64,000 bases of DNA. Source: UBA969 sp041694635 (lineage in GTDB: Bacteria > Planctomycetota > Planctomycetia > Gemmatales > Gemmataceae). Position 1 is the first letter of the stretch. Each line of letters begins with the position of its first letter. Location of the stretch: assembly GCA_041694635.1 (NCBI GenBank), contig JBDNHI010000010.1:124001-188000 (forward strand). Reading direction: 5' to 3'. Made by a program: the position numbers and the translations under genes. Below, piece by piece: positions 1-9,314 of this stretch. The notes under the pieces were generated by a model. The model was not told the origin of the DNA. It ran no database searches and saw only the letters and a program-made list of their open reading frames with translations.

Positions 1-516
1 TTTTACACTAAATGTAAGGTCTCTTACCATAGTAAGTGGTTGGGAGATATAAACGGGATCGACTCTCGGGAAGCCACCTGCATCGGGCCAACCTTCCAGC
101 TTTTTTGGATTATGAATTGCGACCCAGTTTACTGCCTGAGAAACAGTAGATGGCGAACTTAGCACAACCGAACGCTGACCCCTAGGTTTATCCGCATCAC
201 GCCATTCCCAATTGCCATTAAAACGCCAACCATCAGGGTTATAATCCCTACGGTTGAAAACCTCGGTTGTGTAATTCCAATGGTGATTTTTTAGTTCGGG
301 CAGATGAGTAATCCAATCGTCCTGAAAATCACCATTTCGAAGAAGATTGCCTTGCCCGAATGAAGTACTTGCAGGAAGAAGGATTACAGCAAGGCAGCAA
401 ACGAAGCTTATTGCACTTAAAAATAAAGGCATTGAAGACTTCAACCTAGATTTTACCTTTTTAAGGAATGATGGCAGGGTTACTTTCACAAAACCAATAC
501 TGGTATACTGAACCAT
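1..516 (-). CDS. secreted protein of unknown function, C-terminus cut by window edge
   Basis: An open frame runs on the minus strand from an ATG at 514-516 to base 1 with no stop, so only the first 172 residues are visible. Residues 29-55 form a hydrophobic signal-peptide-like stretch (starts MPLFLSAISFVCC, ends with an A/S-rich patch before GQG), so the Met at residue 29 (codon 430-432) is an equally good start. The mature part begins NLLRNGDFQDDW and carries many Trp, Asn and Gly residues, as in beta-sandwich carbohydrate-binding modules of secreted planctomycete proteins. That fold assignment is inference only; no catalytic motif is visible. It is transcribed away from the PLP enzyme gene with about 160 bp between them. 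Confidence 0.6.
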   Translation of the reverse strand, partial: MVQYTSIGFVKVTLPSFLKKVKSRLKSSMPLFLSAISFVCCLAVILLPASTSFGQGNLLRNGDFQDDWITHLPELKNHHWNYTTEVFNRRDYNPDGWRFNGNWEWRDADKPRGQRSVVLSSPSTVSQAVNWVAIHNPKKLEGWPDAGGFPRVDPVYISQPLTMVRDLTFSVK

Positions 517-679
517 GGTTCCATCCTTTAAAAAATAGCATAACGCACAAGGTGGGGAATCGACTCGGAATTTATAAACTTGAACAAAAGAAGAAATTTT
601 ATCTTAAACTGTCTAATCTTTTATGCAACAAATAAAACAAAATATTTAATGCGACCATTACTTATTTCACGATACATTA

Positions 680-1756
680 TCAATCATATCTGCCACTGGC
701 TTCAATAGGCCAAATATCGATAACGGTGCCACTTCTTGAAGCAATAACATTTCGGTGCAGGTTCATAGAAGCGCAACAATGTGCGGTGATGACTTCCCGC
801 TTATCGCCGATGGAAGGCAGGTCTGAAATGCACTCAACCCTAGTATGTTCTTCAGCAAGTTTAAATATCTTCTCGTCGGGCTTTCCTTTAACCAAAGGCA
901 TACCAAAATCTTTGGAAATAGCTTTACTCCCAGCATCAAGGACATAGAGGCCAGGGCACCTACTTATGACCGATGTCAAAACGGAAAGGGACGGGTTAAA
1001 TTCCGGCCTAGCTTCATGATAAATGCAATCCATAAGTAAAAAAGAACCGGGTTGAATTTCGTCAATACCATCGATTTTGACCGCAAATTCATAGGTACCA
1101 GTACCTGCTCCTGTAACTAGCTTTACTTCAATCCCTGCACTTTCAATCATCCTTCGTGTTGCAACTAATGACTGAAACCCTTCCATTGATTTCTTTTTTT
1201 TCTCATCATGATCAAGCATAAGTTGCAAGTGGCCATCGTATCCTTGCAATCCAAAAAAATTAACATTGGTGGTACTGGTGATTTTTTTTACAAGATCGCA
1301 GGTAGGTTTTCCTGGTTGGGTACCACACCGATTCATGCCGATATCAACTTCAACAAGGACATTAAATGAAGTGTTAAATTTAGTAGCAAAATGAATTAGC
1401 TGAAGAAGGTGTTCCTCACAATCGATGCAAATAACAACTTGGGTTTTCTTAGAAAGGGCAGCGACTCGAGCTAATTTTTGTTCCCCAATAATTTGATTTG
1501 CGATCAAGATATTTTTAATTCCAGCATCTGCAAGGATTTCAGCTTCACTAACTTTGGCACATAAGAAAGAATGCTCCCCAAGGGAAGCTAGGTATTTTAC
1601 TAGGTTTGCACATTTAAGGGATTTGAAATGGATCCTCAGGTTTCGCCCATTCAGCCTGCTTTGCATAGTTGATAAGTTTTTATCTAGAACCTCTAGATCG
1701 ATAATTAGTTGAGGCGTATCAAGATCAAAAACTGACAGTCCTTTAATCACATTCAT
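680..1756 (-). CDS. fold-type III PLP enzyme, D-threonine aldolase / D-serine dehydratase-like
   Basis: 358 residues, matching the alanine-racemase-N-domain D-threonine aldolase / DSD1 family in length and layout. The N-terminus has the typical 'DLDTPQLIIDLEVLDKNL' entry into the TIM barrel. The PLP lysine is expected at K45 (IHFKSLKC, in place of the usual HxKTHK). A G-rich phosphate-binding segment, VTGAGTGTYE, lies near residue 216. The C-terminal AHCCASMNLH segment corresponds to the metal-binding HxC region of the family. The start is supported by AGGGG seven bases upstream of ATG 1754-1756. The likely chemistry is cleavage or dehydration of a D-beta-hydroxy amino acid; the substrate cannot be read from the sequence. 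It is transcribed divergently from the TPR protein gene. Confidence 0.85.
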   Translation of the reverse strand: MNVIKGLSVFDLDTPQLIIDLEVLDKNLSTMQSRLNGRNLRIHFKSLKCANLVKYLASLGEHSFLCAKVSEAEILADAGIKNILIANQIIGEQKLARVAALSKKTQVVICIDCEEHLLQLIHFATKFNTSFNVLVEVDIGMNRCGTQPGKPTCDLVKKITSTTNVNFFGLQGYDGHLQLMLDHDEKKKKSMEGFQSLVATRRMIESAGIEVKLVTGAGTGTYEFAVKIDGIDEIQPGSFLLMDCIYHEARPEFNPSLSVLTSVISRCPGLYVLDAGSKAISKDFGMPLVKGKPDEKIFKLAEEHTRVECISDLPSIGDKREVITAHCCASMNLHRNVIASRSGTVIDIWPIEASGRYD

Positions 1757-1917
1757 CGCATATCCCCTAGTTTCAACAAATTAGTTCTTATCATCATAAT
1801 GAATTTATAATTAAATTTACCATTTAAAACCTGCTCTTGACTGAAAGACCAATTCTGTGAAATAGCTAAAAGATAATAGGTTTCTTTTGTTTTTAATAAG
1901 GTTTTTACTTGTAAATT

Positions 1918-4242
1918 ATGGGAATGACTGAGCAAAACAATACTGAAGCAATAAACAAAAGGCGCAAGAAATGGCGAAATTCTTGGCAAATTCCGGTATT
2001 TGTTTTAGGCCTAATCGTGTTGGGAATTTCCTTCGCTTACAAATCTATTTCTGATGAGAAATTAGGCGGAACCAATTCGGTCATTTTTGAAAAAGTAAAC
2101 TCATTAGTTAAAGCTTCTGACTACGACTCGGCGCAAATAGCCTGTGGTGAAATAATTGAAAAATATACCGCAGATGTATTCTTACAGTCAAAAGCAAAAA
2201 TCTATTACGCAGAAATAAGCCTGCTTAAATTTGAAAAAAGTTATCAACCTCGAGACTCGGAAGAAGCGTTTAAGACTCTAAAAAACATTAAGCAAGAAAC
2301 CCTTAAGACAGAAGACAGCGACAAATTAAATTTCTTACTGGCAAAGGCTTGCATTCTAATAAGAACAAATATGAAACCGGCACTTTTGGCCTTAGAAAAA
2401 ATTGCGCTAGAATCCAAAGATGACTCTGAAAGTTTAGCTTTAATTTGCCTAGGCTATATGACCTTGCCAGAACCTGATTACATTAAAGCTCTCAAAGCAA
2501 ACGAAGAATTCCGCAACCTTCCTTTGCTTTCCGATGATAAAAGAATTCCCGCTCAGATTATAGGGGGGGAGTTACTTATGAAACTTCACCGCCCTGATGA
2601 TGCGAGAAAAGTATTACAGAACATTACTTCTAAATCTAACCCGGCTTTAGAAATCAAAGCAAGGCAACTTCTTGCACACAGTTATATGGAAGAAAGCCTT
2701 TGGTTAGAATCTGTAAATATTTTGAAACAAGTTTTAGAATCGCCGAAAGAAATATTAGAAGATATGGGCAAGCCCTTATATTTTATGGGCTATTGCCTAA
2801 AAAAAATTGAATTACCTCGGGAAGCTGAAAAATCTTGGATCGAATGTGAGCAGAAAAGTAAAGGGGATGAGCGCTATGCTGCTTCATTCCAACTTGCGCA
2901 AATCTACCTTGAAAGCAAATCTTTTTCTCAACTTGCAAATAGCCTTGCAATACTAGTAAGGAATTGCAAATCAGAAAAAGAATGGAGCAACAGTTACTTT
3001 ACTATTGTTCAGATTCAGAATTTTTTTGAAAAGGCGCAAGCAGAATCTTCTCAAGCTAGAGAATTCGAATTGGCACTTAAAATCAACGATTCTTTACAAA
3101 AGATTTTCCCTAAAAATAAAGCCTTAGGTTTAAGGGCCGATGTCTTAAATACTTGGGCTGATGCTAAGCTTAAAGAATCTGATGATTCTTTAGACAGCAA
3201 CCTGACTAAAACATTAAAGCGGGCCGGGTTAGAATTGCTAGTTGAAGCTGGGACTCTGAACCTTAAGTCTGCATCCTTATTTGATAATCCCATTAAGTCT
3301 CTCGATGAATTATGCAAAGCAACTGCTAGATTTCGTAAGGGTGGCGACTTACAAAAAGCTAAGCAAAGTTTGCTTCTTTTCATTCCTTCCGCTGGAAATG
3401 ACAAACGCTTAGGTGATGCTCTTTATCAATTGGGGGAAGTACAAAAAGAATTAGGGCAAACTGAAGAAGCAAAAAGTTCTTATCTCACTTCTTTAAAATA
3501 TCAAGGGCCGCACACTTATAAAGCAAGGTATCAGATTGCTATAATTTTGATGGAAAGAAATGAGTTGGATCAAGCCGCTGATACCCTTGAACAAAATTTA
3601 CAACTTCTTCGCTTTGATCCCGATACCGAAGTTCAAGAGAAATCACTATTTGCACTTGGATCTATTTTCTTCCAACGAAAAAATTACCGTATGGTGGTCA
3701 GGCGTTACGAAGAAGCATTAGAAAGATTTGGGAAGAATAATCAAGCTGTAAGAGCAAGGCTTCAACTAGCAGAATCTTATCGCCAATTGGCTAATCAAGA
3801 ACAACAAAACTTTATTTTAGGTGAAAAAACAACCAGCGAAACCAAGAATCATTACCAAGCTGAACATCAAAAGTGGTTACAAAAATCTGCCGACACTTAC
3901 CAAGATCTTGAACAACTTGCAGACTCACCCTTGGGAATTACTCAACTTTCTGAAGATGAGCGACTTTTAATTCCTCTCCTTGCGGCGGAATGTAAGTTTA
4001 ATATGGGTCAATATGAGGCTGCAATGCTTGTTTATGCCAAGTTTTCTGTAAAAACCAAAGGTAAAAAAGAAATGCTCCACGCTCTCGGTGGCTTGGTTCG
4101 GTGTCATTCAGCTCTAGGTCAATTCGAACTCGTACAACAGCGTCTTAACGAATTAAAAGCCCAGTTAAACGATATGGATGAAACCGTCCGAAAAGAATGG
4201 GAACCTTGGCTTGCCATTGCTAGCAAACCTATTCAAAAATAG
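1918..4242 (+). CDS. membrane-anchored TPR-repeat protein
   Basis: 774 residues with a basic N-terminus (NKRRKKWRNSW) and one transmembrane helix at about residues 23-41. The rest is helical with repeated TPR-like units, for example around residues 490-600, where A/G/Y/P positions recur about every 34 residues (LGDALYQLGEVQKELGQTEEA). The likely topology is N-in with a large periplasmic TPR solenoid, suggesting a scaffold for envelope complexes; the partner is unknown. The start could be ATG 1918 or the in-frame ATG 1924, and neither has a strong SD. The gene stands alone, with divergent and downstream intergenic gaps of about 160 bp. Confidence 0.8.
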   Translation: MGMTEQNNTEAINKRRKKWRNSWQIPVFVLGLIVLGISFAYKSISDEKLGGTNSVIFEKVNSLVKASDYDSAQIACGEIIEKYTADVFLQSKAKIYYAEISLLKFEKSYQPRDSEEAFKTLKNIKQETLKTEDSDKLNFLLAKACILIRTNMKPALLALEKIALESKDDSESLALICLGYMTLPEPDYIKALKANEEFRNLPLLSDDKRIPAQIIGGELLMKLHRPDDARKVLQNITSKSNPALEIKARQLLAHSYMEESLWLESVNILKQVLESPKEILEDMGKPLYFMGYCLKKIELPREAEKSWIECEQKSKGDERYAASFQLAQIYLESKSFSQLANSLAILVRNCKSEKEWSNSYFTIVQIQNFFEKAQAESSQAREFELALKINDSLQKIFPKNKALGLRADVLNTWADAKLKESDDSLDSNLTKTLKRAGLELLVEAGTLNLKSASLFDNPIKSLDELCKATARFRKGGDLQKAKQSLLLFIPSAGNDKRLGDALYQLGEVQKELGQTEEAKSSYLTSLKYQGPHTYKARYQIAIILMERNELDQAADTLEQNLQLLRFDPDTEVQEKSLFALGSIFFQRKNYRMVVRRYEEALERFGKNNQAVRARLQLAESYRQLANQEQQNFILGEKTTSETKNHYQAEHQKWLQKSADTYQDLEQLADSPLGITQLSEDERLLIPLLAAECKFNMGQYEAAMLVYAKFSVKTKGKKEMLHALGGLVRCHSALGQFELVQQRLNELKAQLNDMDETVRKEWEPWLAIASKPIQK

Positions 4243-4413
4243 CCTTTACAAATATTCTTCAACTCATCTTTGCTATTATTCATAAAATACGAAAGGTAAA
4301 AGGGGTTATGGCATTGCCATAATTTTCAACTGTATTTTCTTGGAATACTGCTTTTCCTAGAATATGGTTTTCTTTTACACCAACCTTTATTAAAAATGTC
4401 GGAGACACAAACC

Positions 4414-6099
4414 ATGGCAGATAAAATTAACAAAAGAAGTCTTACAACAACCGAAGGCATTAGTAGAGCACCTAATCGTGCAATGCTTCGGGCCGTTGGT
4501 TTTCATGATGACGATTTCGACCGCGCTATGATTGGCGTGGCGTCTCTTTTTAGTGATATCACGCCCTGCAATTCTCATCTTGACAGGCTTGCAAGAAAAG
4601 GTTGTGAAGGGATTCGTACTGGTGGTGGGGTGCCTCAAAACTATGGAGCACCTACCGCTTCGGATGGTATTATGATGGGCCATCAAGGCATGCGTTATAG
4701 TCTTGTTTCCCGTGAAGTTATTGCAGATAGCCTCGAAGTTGTCAGCGCGGGAATGAACCATGATGGACTTTTGGCAATTGGCGGATGCGACAAGAATATG
4801 CCCGGCTGCGTAATGGCGATGGCACGAATGAATATTCCAAGCATCTTTCTGTATGGTGGTAGTATTTTGCCTGGCATCGGGCCCGCAGGTGAAGACATCG
4901 ACATTGTTTCTATTTTTGAAGCTGTAGGTAAAAACCAAGCAGGAAAACTAGATGCCAAGGGCGTTCACAAGATTGAATGTGAAGCTTGCCCAGGCGCTGG
5001 GTCTTGTGGTGGAATGTACACTGCCAACACCATGAGTTCCGCAATCGAAGCTATGGGGCTTTCGCTTCCTTACGGCGCAAGTAATCCTGCGGTCAGCGCT
5101 GCCAAAGAACGAGAAGCATTTCTTGCGGGTAAGCAAGTTGTTCAATTGGTCAAGGATAACATTCGGCCTAGAGATATCATCACTCGAAAATCCCTTGAAA
5201 ACGCCTACACTTTCGTGCTTGCATTAGGCGGTTCTACCAATGCGATATTGCATTTGATGGCAATTGCTAAAGAAGCACAGGTTGAATGGACACTTGCAGA
5301 TTTTGATCGAATTGGCGATAAAATTCCCCACCTCGCTGATCTAAAACCGGGTGGCAGATTTGTTATGAACGATCTGCACCGAGCAGGTGGGACTCCCCCT
5401 GTTCTTAAAGCCTTGCTCGAAGCTGGACTCCTTCATGGCGACTGTATTACTTGCACTGGCAAGACCCTTGCTGAAAACCTCAAAGAGGTCGAAAGTATTT
5501 ACAAAAACAAGAAGCAAGAAGTTATCAAACCTTTGGATAAACCAATGCATGCTTCAGGCCACCTCGTGATTCTTCATGGAAACCTCGCCCCCGATGGCGC
5601 AGTCGCAAAAGTTGCAGGCTTGCAAAACCGCAAAATCACGGGCCCTGCGAAAGTATTCGATGGGGAAGAAGCTTGCTTCCACGCTATTCAAGATAGACAA
5701 ATAAAATCGGGTGACATTGTAGTTATTCGAGGTGAAGGCCCTGTTGGCGGACCAGGCATGCGAGAAATGCTTTCCGTTACTGCAGCTTTGGTTGGGCAAG
5801 GCCTAGGCGAAAGCATTGGACTTATCACCGATGGAAGATTTTCTGGAGGTACTCACGGCCTTGTTGTAGGCCATGTTTCCCCTGAAGCTTGGGTCGGTGG
5901 TGCCATTGCGCTTATTAATTCGGGCGAAACGATTACCATTGATGCGGATGCAAAGGTAGTAAAAGTGCATCTTGATGATGCTGAATTAGCGAGACGAAAA
6001 GCTGCGTGGAAAACTCCAGCTCCAAGAGAAACCGCTGGGGTGCTTGCAAAGTATGCGAAGTGTGTAAAATCGGCATCAGAAGGTGCGGTAACCTACTAA
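4414..6099 (+). CDS. ilvD: dihydroxy-acid dehydratase
   Basis: Catalyses dehydration of 2,3-dihydroxy-isovalerate and -methylvalerate in valine/isoleucine synthesis (cytoplasm). From ATG 4414 the protein is 561 residues, normal for IlvD/Edd. Three Fe-S cysteines lie at about 52 (PCNSH), 125 (CDKNMPGC) and 198 (CEACPGAGSCGG), with the 73/73 spacing of IlvD. The lysine after C125 is the one carbamylated in the family, and the C-terminal GPVGGPGMREML and TDGRFSGGTHG motifs are intact. An in-frame ATG exists at 4396, but GGAG at 4401-4404 lies nine bases before ATG 4414, so the latter is preferred. No other ilv gene is adjacent, so it is an isolated pathway gene with its own terminator. Confidence 0.96.
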   Translation: MADKINKRSLTTTEGISRAPNRAMLRAVGFHDDDFDRAMIGVASLFSDITPCNSHLDRLARKGCEGIRTGGGVPQNYGAPTASDGIMMGHQGMRYSLVSREVIADSLEVVSAGMNHDGLLAIGGCDKNMPGCVMAMARMNIPSIFLYGGSILPGIGPAGEDIDIVSIFEAVGKNQAGKLDAKGVHKIECEACPGAGSCGGMYTANTMSSAIEAMGLSLPYGASNPAVSAAKEREAFLAGKQVVQLVKDNIRPRDIITRKSLENAYTFVLALGGSTNAILHLMAIAKEAQVEWTLADFDRIGDKIPHLADLKPGGRFVMNDLHRAGGTPPVLKALLEAGLLHGDCITCTGKTLAENLKEVESIYKNKKQEVIKPLDKPMHASGHLVILHGNLAPDGAVAKVAGLQNRKITGPAKVFDGEEACFHAIQDRQIKSGDIVVIRGEGPVGGPGMREMLSVTAALVGQGLGESIGLITDGRFSGGTHGLVVGHVSPEAWVGGAIALINSGETITIDADAKVVKVHLDDAELARRKAAWKTPAPRETAGVLAKYAKCVKSASEGAVTY

Positions 6100-6144
6100 A
6101 CCATAGTAAAAGCTGGTTTTGGTTCCTTTTATAACGATTACATC

Positions 6145-6184
6145 GACCCGGAAGAATAGGCAATTTGACCTTTCCGGGTCTTTT
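6145..6184 (+). terminator. rho-independent terminator after ilvD
   Basis: A perfect 9-bp inverted repeat, GACCCGGAA (6145-6153) and TTCCGGGTC (6172-6180), is followed at once by TTTTCATTTT. It lies 45 bp past the ilvD stop and insulates it from the small gene downstream. Confidence 0.85.
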
Positions 6185-6248
6185 CATTTTATTTCATTCT
6201 CTCTTTTTGCGATCATTAATTTTTATGTTTTTCATCAAAGGAGATGCG

Positions 6249-6605
6249 ATGGAACTTTCGTCTTTAATTGTTGCTTTAAGTCTTATTAATTCAAATCAAG
6301 AGTCGGGTAAAATATTACCTGGTTCGACCCCTGCCATTCTTTTTGCAAACCCCCCTGCCCCAGAAACTATGGTTTTCTTCCTCAAAGAAAGTGCTTACAG
6401 TCATTGGCAAAATCTAGCTATAGACAGACTTGGTAATTTGAGACCACGAGTTGTTTATTCACCACAAGGTGCTTACTACCTTTACAACGGAATGTCTTAC
6501 CCCTTTGTTGAATCTCGCAGAGGAAACTTCGCACCGACAGAACTTGGCTTTCGCTCTTTTTATATGCCCTATGCAGAAGAAATAATAATTGAAGAGAAAA
6601 AGTGA
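6249..6605 (+). CDS. small protein of unknown function
   Basis: I do not recognise this 118-residue protein. The start ATG 6249 is chosen because a strong SD, AAAGGAG (6237-6243), lies five bases upstream; the frame stays open further 5' but that part overlaps the ilvD terminator. The N-terminus (MELSSLIVALSLINS) is only mildly hydrophobic. The body has aromatic-rich segments (AYYLYNGMSYPF, LGFRSFYMPY) and ends in an acidic/basic EEIIIEEKK tail. It is convergent with bamA, with about 80 bp between the stops. Confidence 0.6.
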   Translation: MELSSLIVALSLINSNQESGKILPGSTPAILFANPPAPETMVFFLKESAYSHWQNLAIDRLGNLRPRVVYSPQGAYYLYNGMSYPFVESRRGNFAPTELGFRSFYMPYAEEIIIEEKK

Positions 6606-6685
6606 ACGGCATCCAACCCCCAGAATCTAAGCTTTATATTTCATAAAAATTAGATTCAATTTTGAATGCCGTATTGATCTTGTAG

Positions 6686-9046
6686 TTATCTAAAGAAACC
6701 CATCCAGAAGCTAAAGAGTTGTGTTCGATCGGTATCTGCTTTGACGATTGGGAAGCCAAAGTCAAGTGCAATAGGAGTAGGCCCCAACATTGGAACCACA
6801 AACCGAAGACCAGCACCAGCCGAGACTCGGTAATCAGAAATCTTGCTAATGTTTGAATCAACCGTACCGCTATCAATAAAGCCGACCATAAAAATCTGGT
6901 CATTGGCTTTCAAAGGCACCTGATATTCCATCGAGTTGAGGAACATAAAATCCCCACCGACCATGTACCCGTTCGTATTAGGACTAACCCCCCTAAACTG
7001 GAAACCGCGCATAGACCTAAAACCACCTGCAAAGAATCGTTCATAAACAGGAGTTTCATCGCCTGCATAAGAAAACTGTGAACGGAGGGCCATAACATGC
7101 CTACCACTACCATCTGCGCGTTGGTAAACCGTAATGAACTTATTTAATTCGACTGAGACAAGCGGGAAGTTATAAGCCCCAAAAGCTTGTTCAAACGAAA
7201 AGTCTAAAAGGCTACCCTCAGTAGCTCGGAGATAAGAATCTCTAGAGTCTCTGGTAAAATTAGCTCGTAAGCCTAGCAAGAAGTTTTGTCCTTCGACCGA
7301 GGTGTAATCAACTGGGGCACCAGGGGCTACTCGATAAACGCCAACATCTTCAATTCTCAAACTAGCATTGGCATTCCAATACTGATTTAATTTCCTGCCC
7401 AAAGTAAACCTACCACCTGCACGAGTTTCATCATATTCATCAAATCTGCGTGTGTAATAGTAACCACTTGCCCCAAAGCTAAATAAAGAATCTAAAAGAA
7501 AAGGTTCCCTGAAGCTTGCGGTGTAGCGTTGCAACTGGGTACCGGGGACAGCTTCTAATCGGAACTCTTGGCCAGCTCCACGAAAAGCCCCACCACTTAA
7601 CAAGTCATCTAAACTTGTTGGAATGCGTGTAATATCAAAGTTTCGTTCGTTAAGAACAATACTACCATTTAAGCCCGCATCGGAGTTAACGCCCACACCA
7701 AACAAAAGGCTGCCTGTGCTTGCTTCTTGCACCGTGACTAAAAGGTCTTTAAATTCGGATTCAAGATCGGGGTCAAGAACTGTAACGGTGGGCCTAACAG
7801 CGCCATCAGGGGAAGCTTCGAAGATATTAAGTCTTGCAAGGTTTTTCTCAGCAAGCCTTAAATCTGGATAAGTCAGCACCTGACCTGGGAATAAAGGAAC
7901 CTGGCGTAGAATAACATTTTGCTTCGTGCGTTCGTTACCTACAACAAACACTTGCCCTACCCGAGCAGGTGGCCTTTCAAAAGCTTCGTATTGAATTCTC
8001 AATAAGCCTGGGACATCGGGTGAAAAAACTGGTACTGGATTAAGACGCATTTCACGGCCGGTGTATCCAACATAATCTTCCATCACTTTTTTATCTTCGT
8101 TGATTTTACTTTCACTAAAATATTCTCCGCTTTTTATTTTGCTTAACTGCTCGACTTGTTCCGCTGGCATAGACTTCAAGTTGACCACCTGAGGTGGCCC
8201 CTGTACCTGATACCGAACGCCTTCCTTAACATGAAAAACAAGATCCACTTCTTTACCATCTGGAGTCCAGACAAGTTCACGGGAAACATGCACATCTAGA
8301 AACCCAAATGATTTGTAATACTCTTCGAGTTTAACGGCATCGGCGTCAGCCATTGCACTATTGTAGGTGCCACCAAAAAGGCCAAGCGTTTTTGTCGCTG
8401 TTTGAATATGGGTTGCAAGCACAGCACCACGGACAAATTGCTGCCCTTTGAAATCAATGGAACGCACTTTGACTAATGGGCCTTCAGTAATATTGAAAAT
8501 AACTTCTTTATCGCTTGGATCCCCACCCTTAAGCAAATCACAACTCGCAAAGGGTCGACCCTGCTCGTTATATCTTCTTACAATCGCCTGACAGGCAAGC
8601 TTGTTAGTGATCGGGCTTAATGGTTTCCCTTTAGTTACCATACTTAGCTGACTTAATTCATCTTCTTTTAAATGCTTTGCACCAAGGTAGGTTACATTTT
8701 GAACAACACTTGGAAATTCCTTAACAAGGAAAAATATATTTACTTTGTTATTGGGAAGGGTTTCAATTCTAGGATCAATGTGCGCAAATTGCTTTGTTGC
8801 CATTAATTTTCTGACATCATCTTGAATCACACCAGGTTGGTATTCTTTACCGGGCTTAGTTGCAAGCTGCGAGGTTATCGACTGGGTTGCAACCACTCGG
8901 TTACCTTGAACAATCACATCTGCGATAAGAACTTTGGTAACACTTGCAGGGGCTTGGGCTTGCAATTCACATAGAGGCAACCACAGCAGCACCGCTGTGC
9001 AAAGCAGAAAATCAAAATTCAGTTTTTTTCTGTAACGATCCAGCAT
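6686..9046 (-). CDS. bamA: outer-membrane protein assembly factor BamA / Omp85
   Basis: About 786 residues from the ATG at 9044-9046, which has AAGGG eight bases upstream; the frame extends further 5' but without support. A signal peptide covers residues 1-30 (basic LDRYRKK, then LLCTAVLLWLPLC, cleavage near LQA/QAP). Tandem POTRA domains follow from about residue 36 (VTKVLIADVIVQGNRVV opens the first). The C-terminal ~370 residues form the Omp85 barrel, with the VRGF-like motif present as FRSMRGFQFRG. The protein ends FWMGFFR, so the usual terminal aromatic is followed by Arg. Role: insertion of beta-barrel proteins into the outer membrane, which implies a true outer membrane. It is divergent from the SDR gene. 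Confidence 0.92.
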   Translation of the reverse strand: MLDRYRKKLNFDFLLCTAVLLWLPLCELQAQAPASVTKVLIADVIVQGNRVVATQSITSQLATKPGKEYQPGVIQDDVRKLMATKQFAHIDPRIETLPNNKVNIFFLVKEFPSVVQNVTYLGAKHLKEDELSQLSMVTKGKPLSPITNKLACQAIVRRYNEQGRPFASCDLLKGGDPSDKEVIFNITEGPLVKVRSIDFKGQQFVRGAVLATHIQTATKTLGLFGGTYNSAMADADAVKLEEYYKSFGFLDVHVSRELVWTPDGKEVDLVFHVKEGVRYQVQGPPQVVNLKSMPAEQVEQLSKIKSGEYFSESKINEDKKVMEDYVGYTGREMRLNPVPVFSPDVPGLLRIQYEAFERPPARVGQVFVVGNERTKQNVILRQVPLFPGQVLTYPDLRLAEKNLARLNIFEASPDGAVRPTVTVLDPDLESEFKDLLVTVQEASTGSLLFGVGVNSDAGLNGSIVLNERNFDITRIPTSLDDLLSGGAFRGAGQEFRLEAVPGTQLQRYTASFREPFLLDSLFSFGASGYYYTRRFDEYDETRAGGRFTLGRKLNQYWNANASLRIEDVGVYRVAPGAPVDYTSVEGQNFLLGLRANFTRDSRDSYLRATEGSLLDFSFEQAFGAYNFPLVSVELNKFITVYQRADGSGRHVMALRSQFSYAGDETPVYERFFAGGFRSMRGFQFRGVSPNTNGYMVGGDFMFLNSMEYQVPLKANDQIFMVGFIDSGTVDSNISKISDYRVSAGAGLRFVVPMLGPTPIALDFGFPIVKADTDRTQLFSFWMGFFR

Positions 9047-9314
9047 GAACAAAACCCTTGATTGGGTATAAGGTATCTCGCAAGGCGGGGGTTTAATAAA
9101 GTAGTTTGATTGAAGTGTCAATATGAATTGAAGCGTTGTTATCGACAAAAACTCAATAAGTCTTTAATCCTAGTAAAAAAATTCTAAACTTGATACGATT
9201 TGAAAAATTATTGGAAAGATGGGCACTTATTTCCCTTCTATCTCATAAAAATGAAGATAGATTTGTTTAGATATTGTTCGAAATTCAAACTTACAGCTAT
9301 GGGACAGATTCAAA

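Noticed and set aside
1753..1989. 78-codon minus-strand frame overlapping the PLP-enzyme start by four bases
   Set aside because: It runs antisense into the TPR protein N-terminus, has no SD, and its sequence has no protein-like pattern.
4390..4938. 182-codon antisense frame inside ilvD
   Set aside because: It mirrors the codon pattern of ilvD on the other strand; the sense gene is certain.
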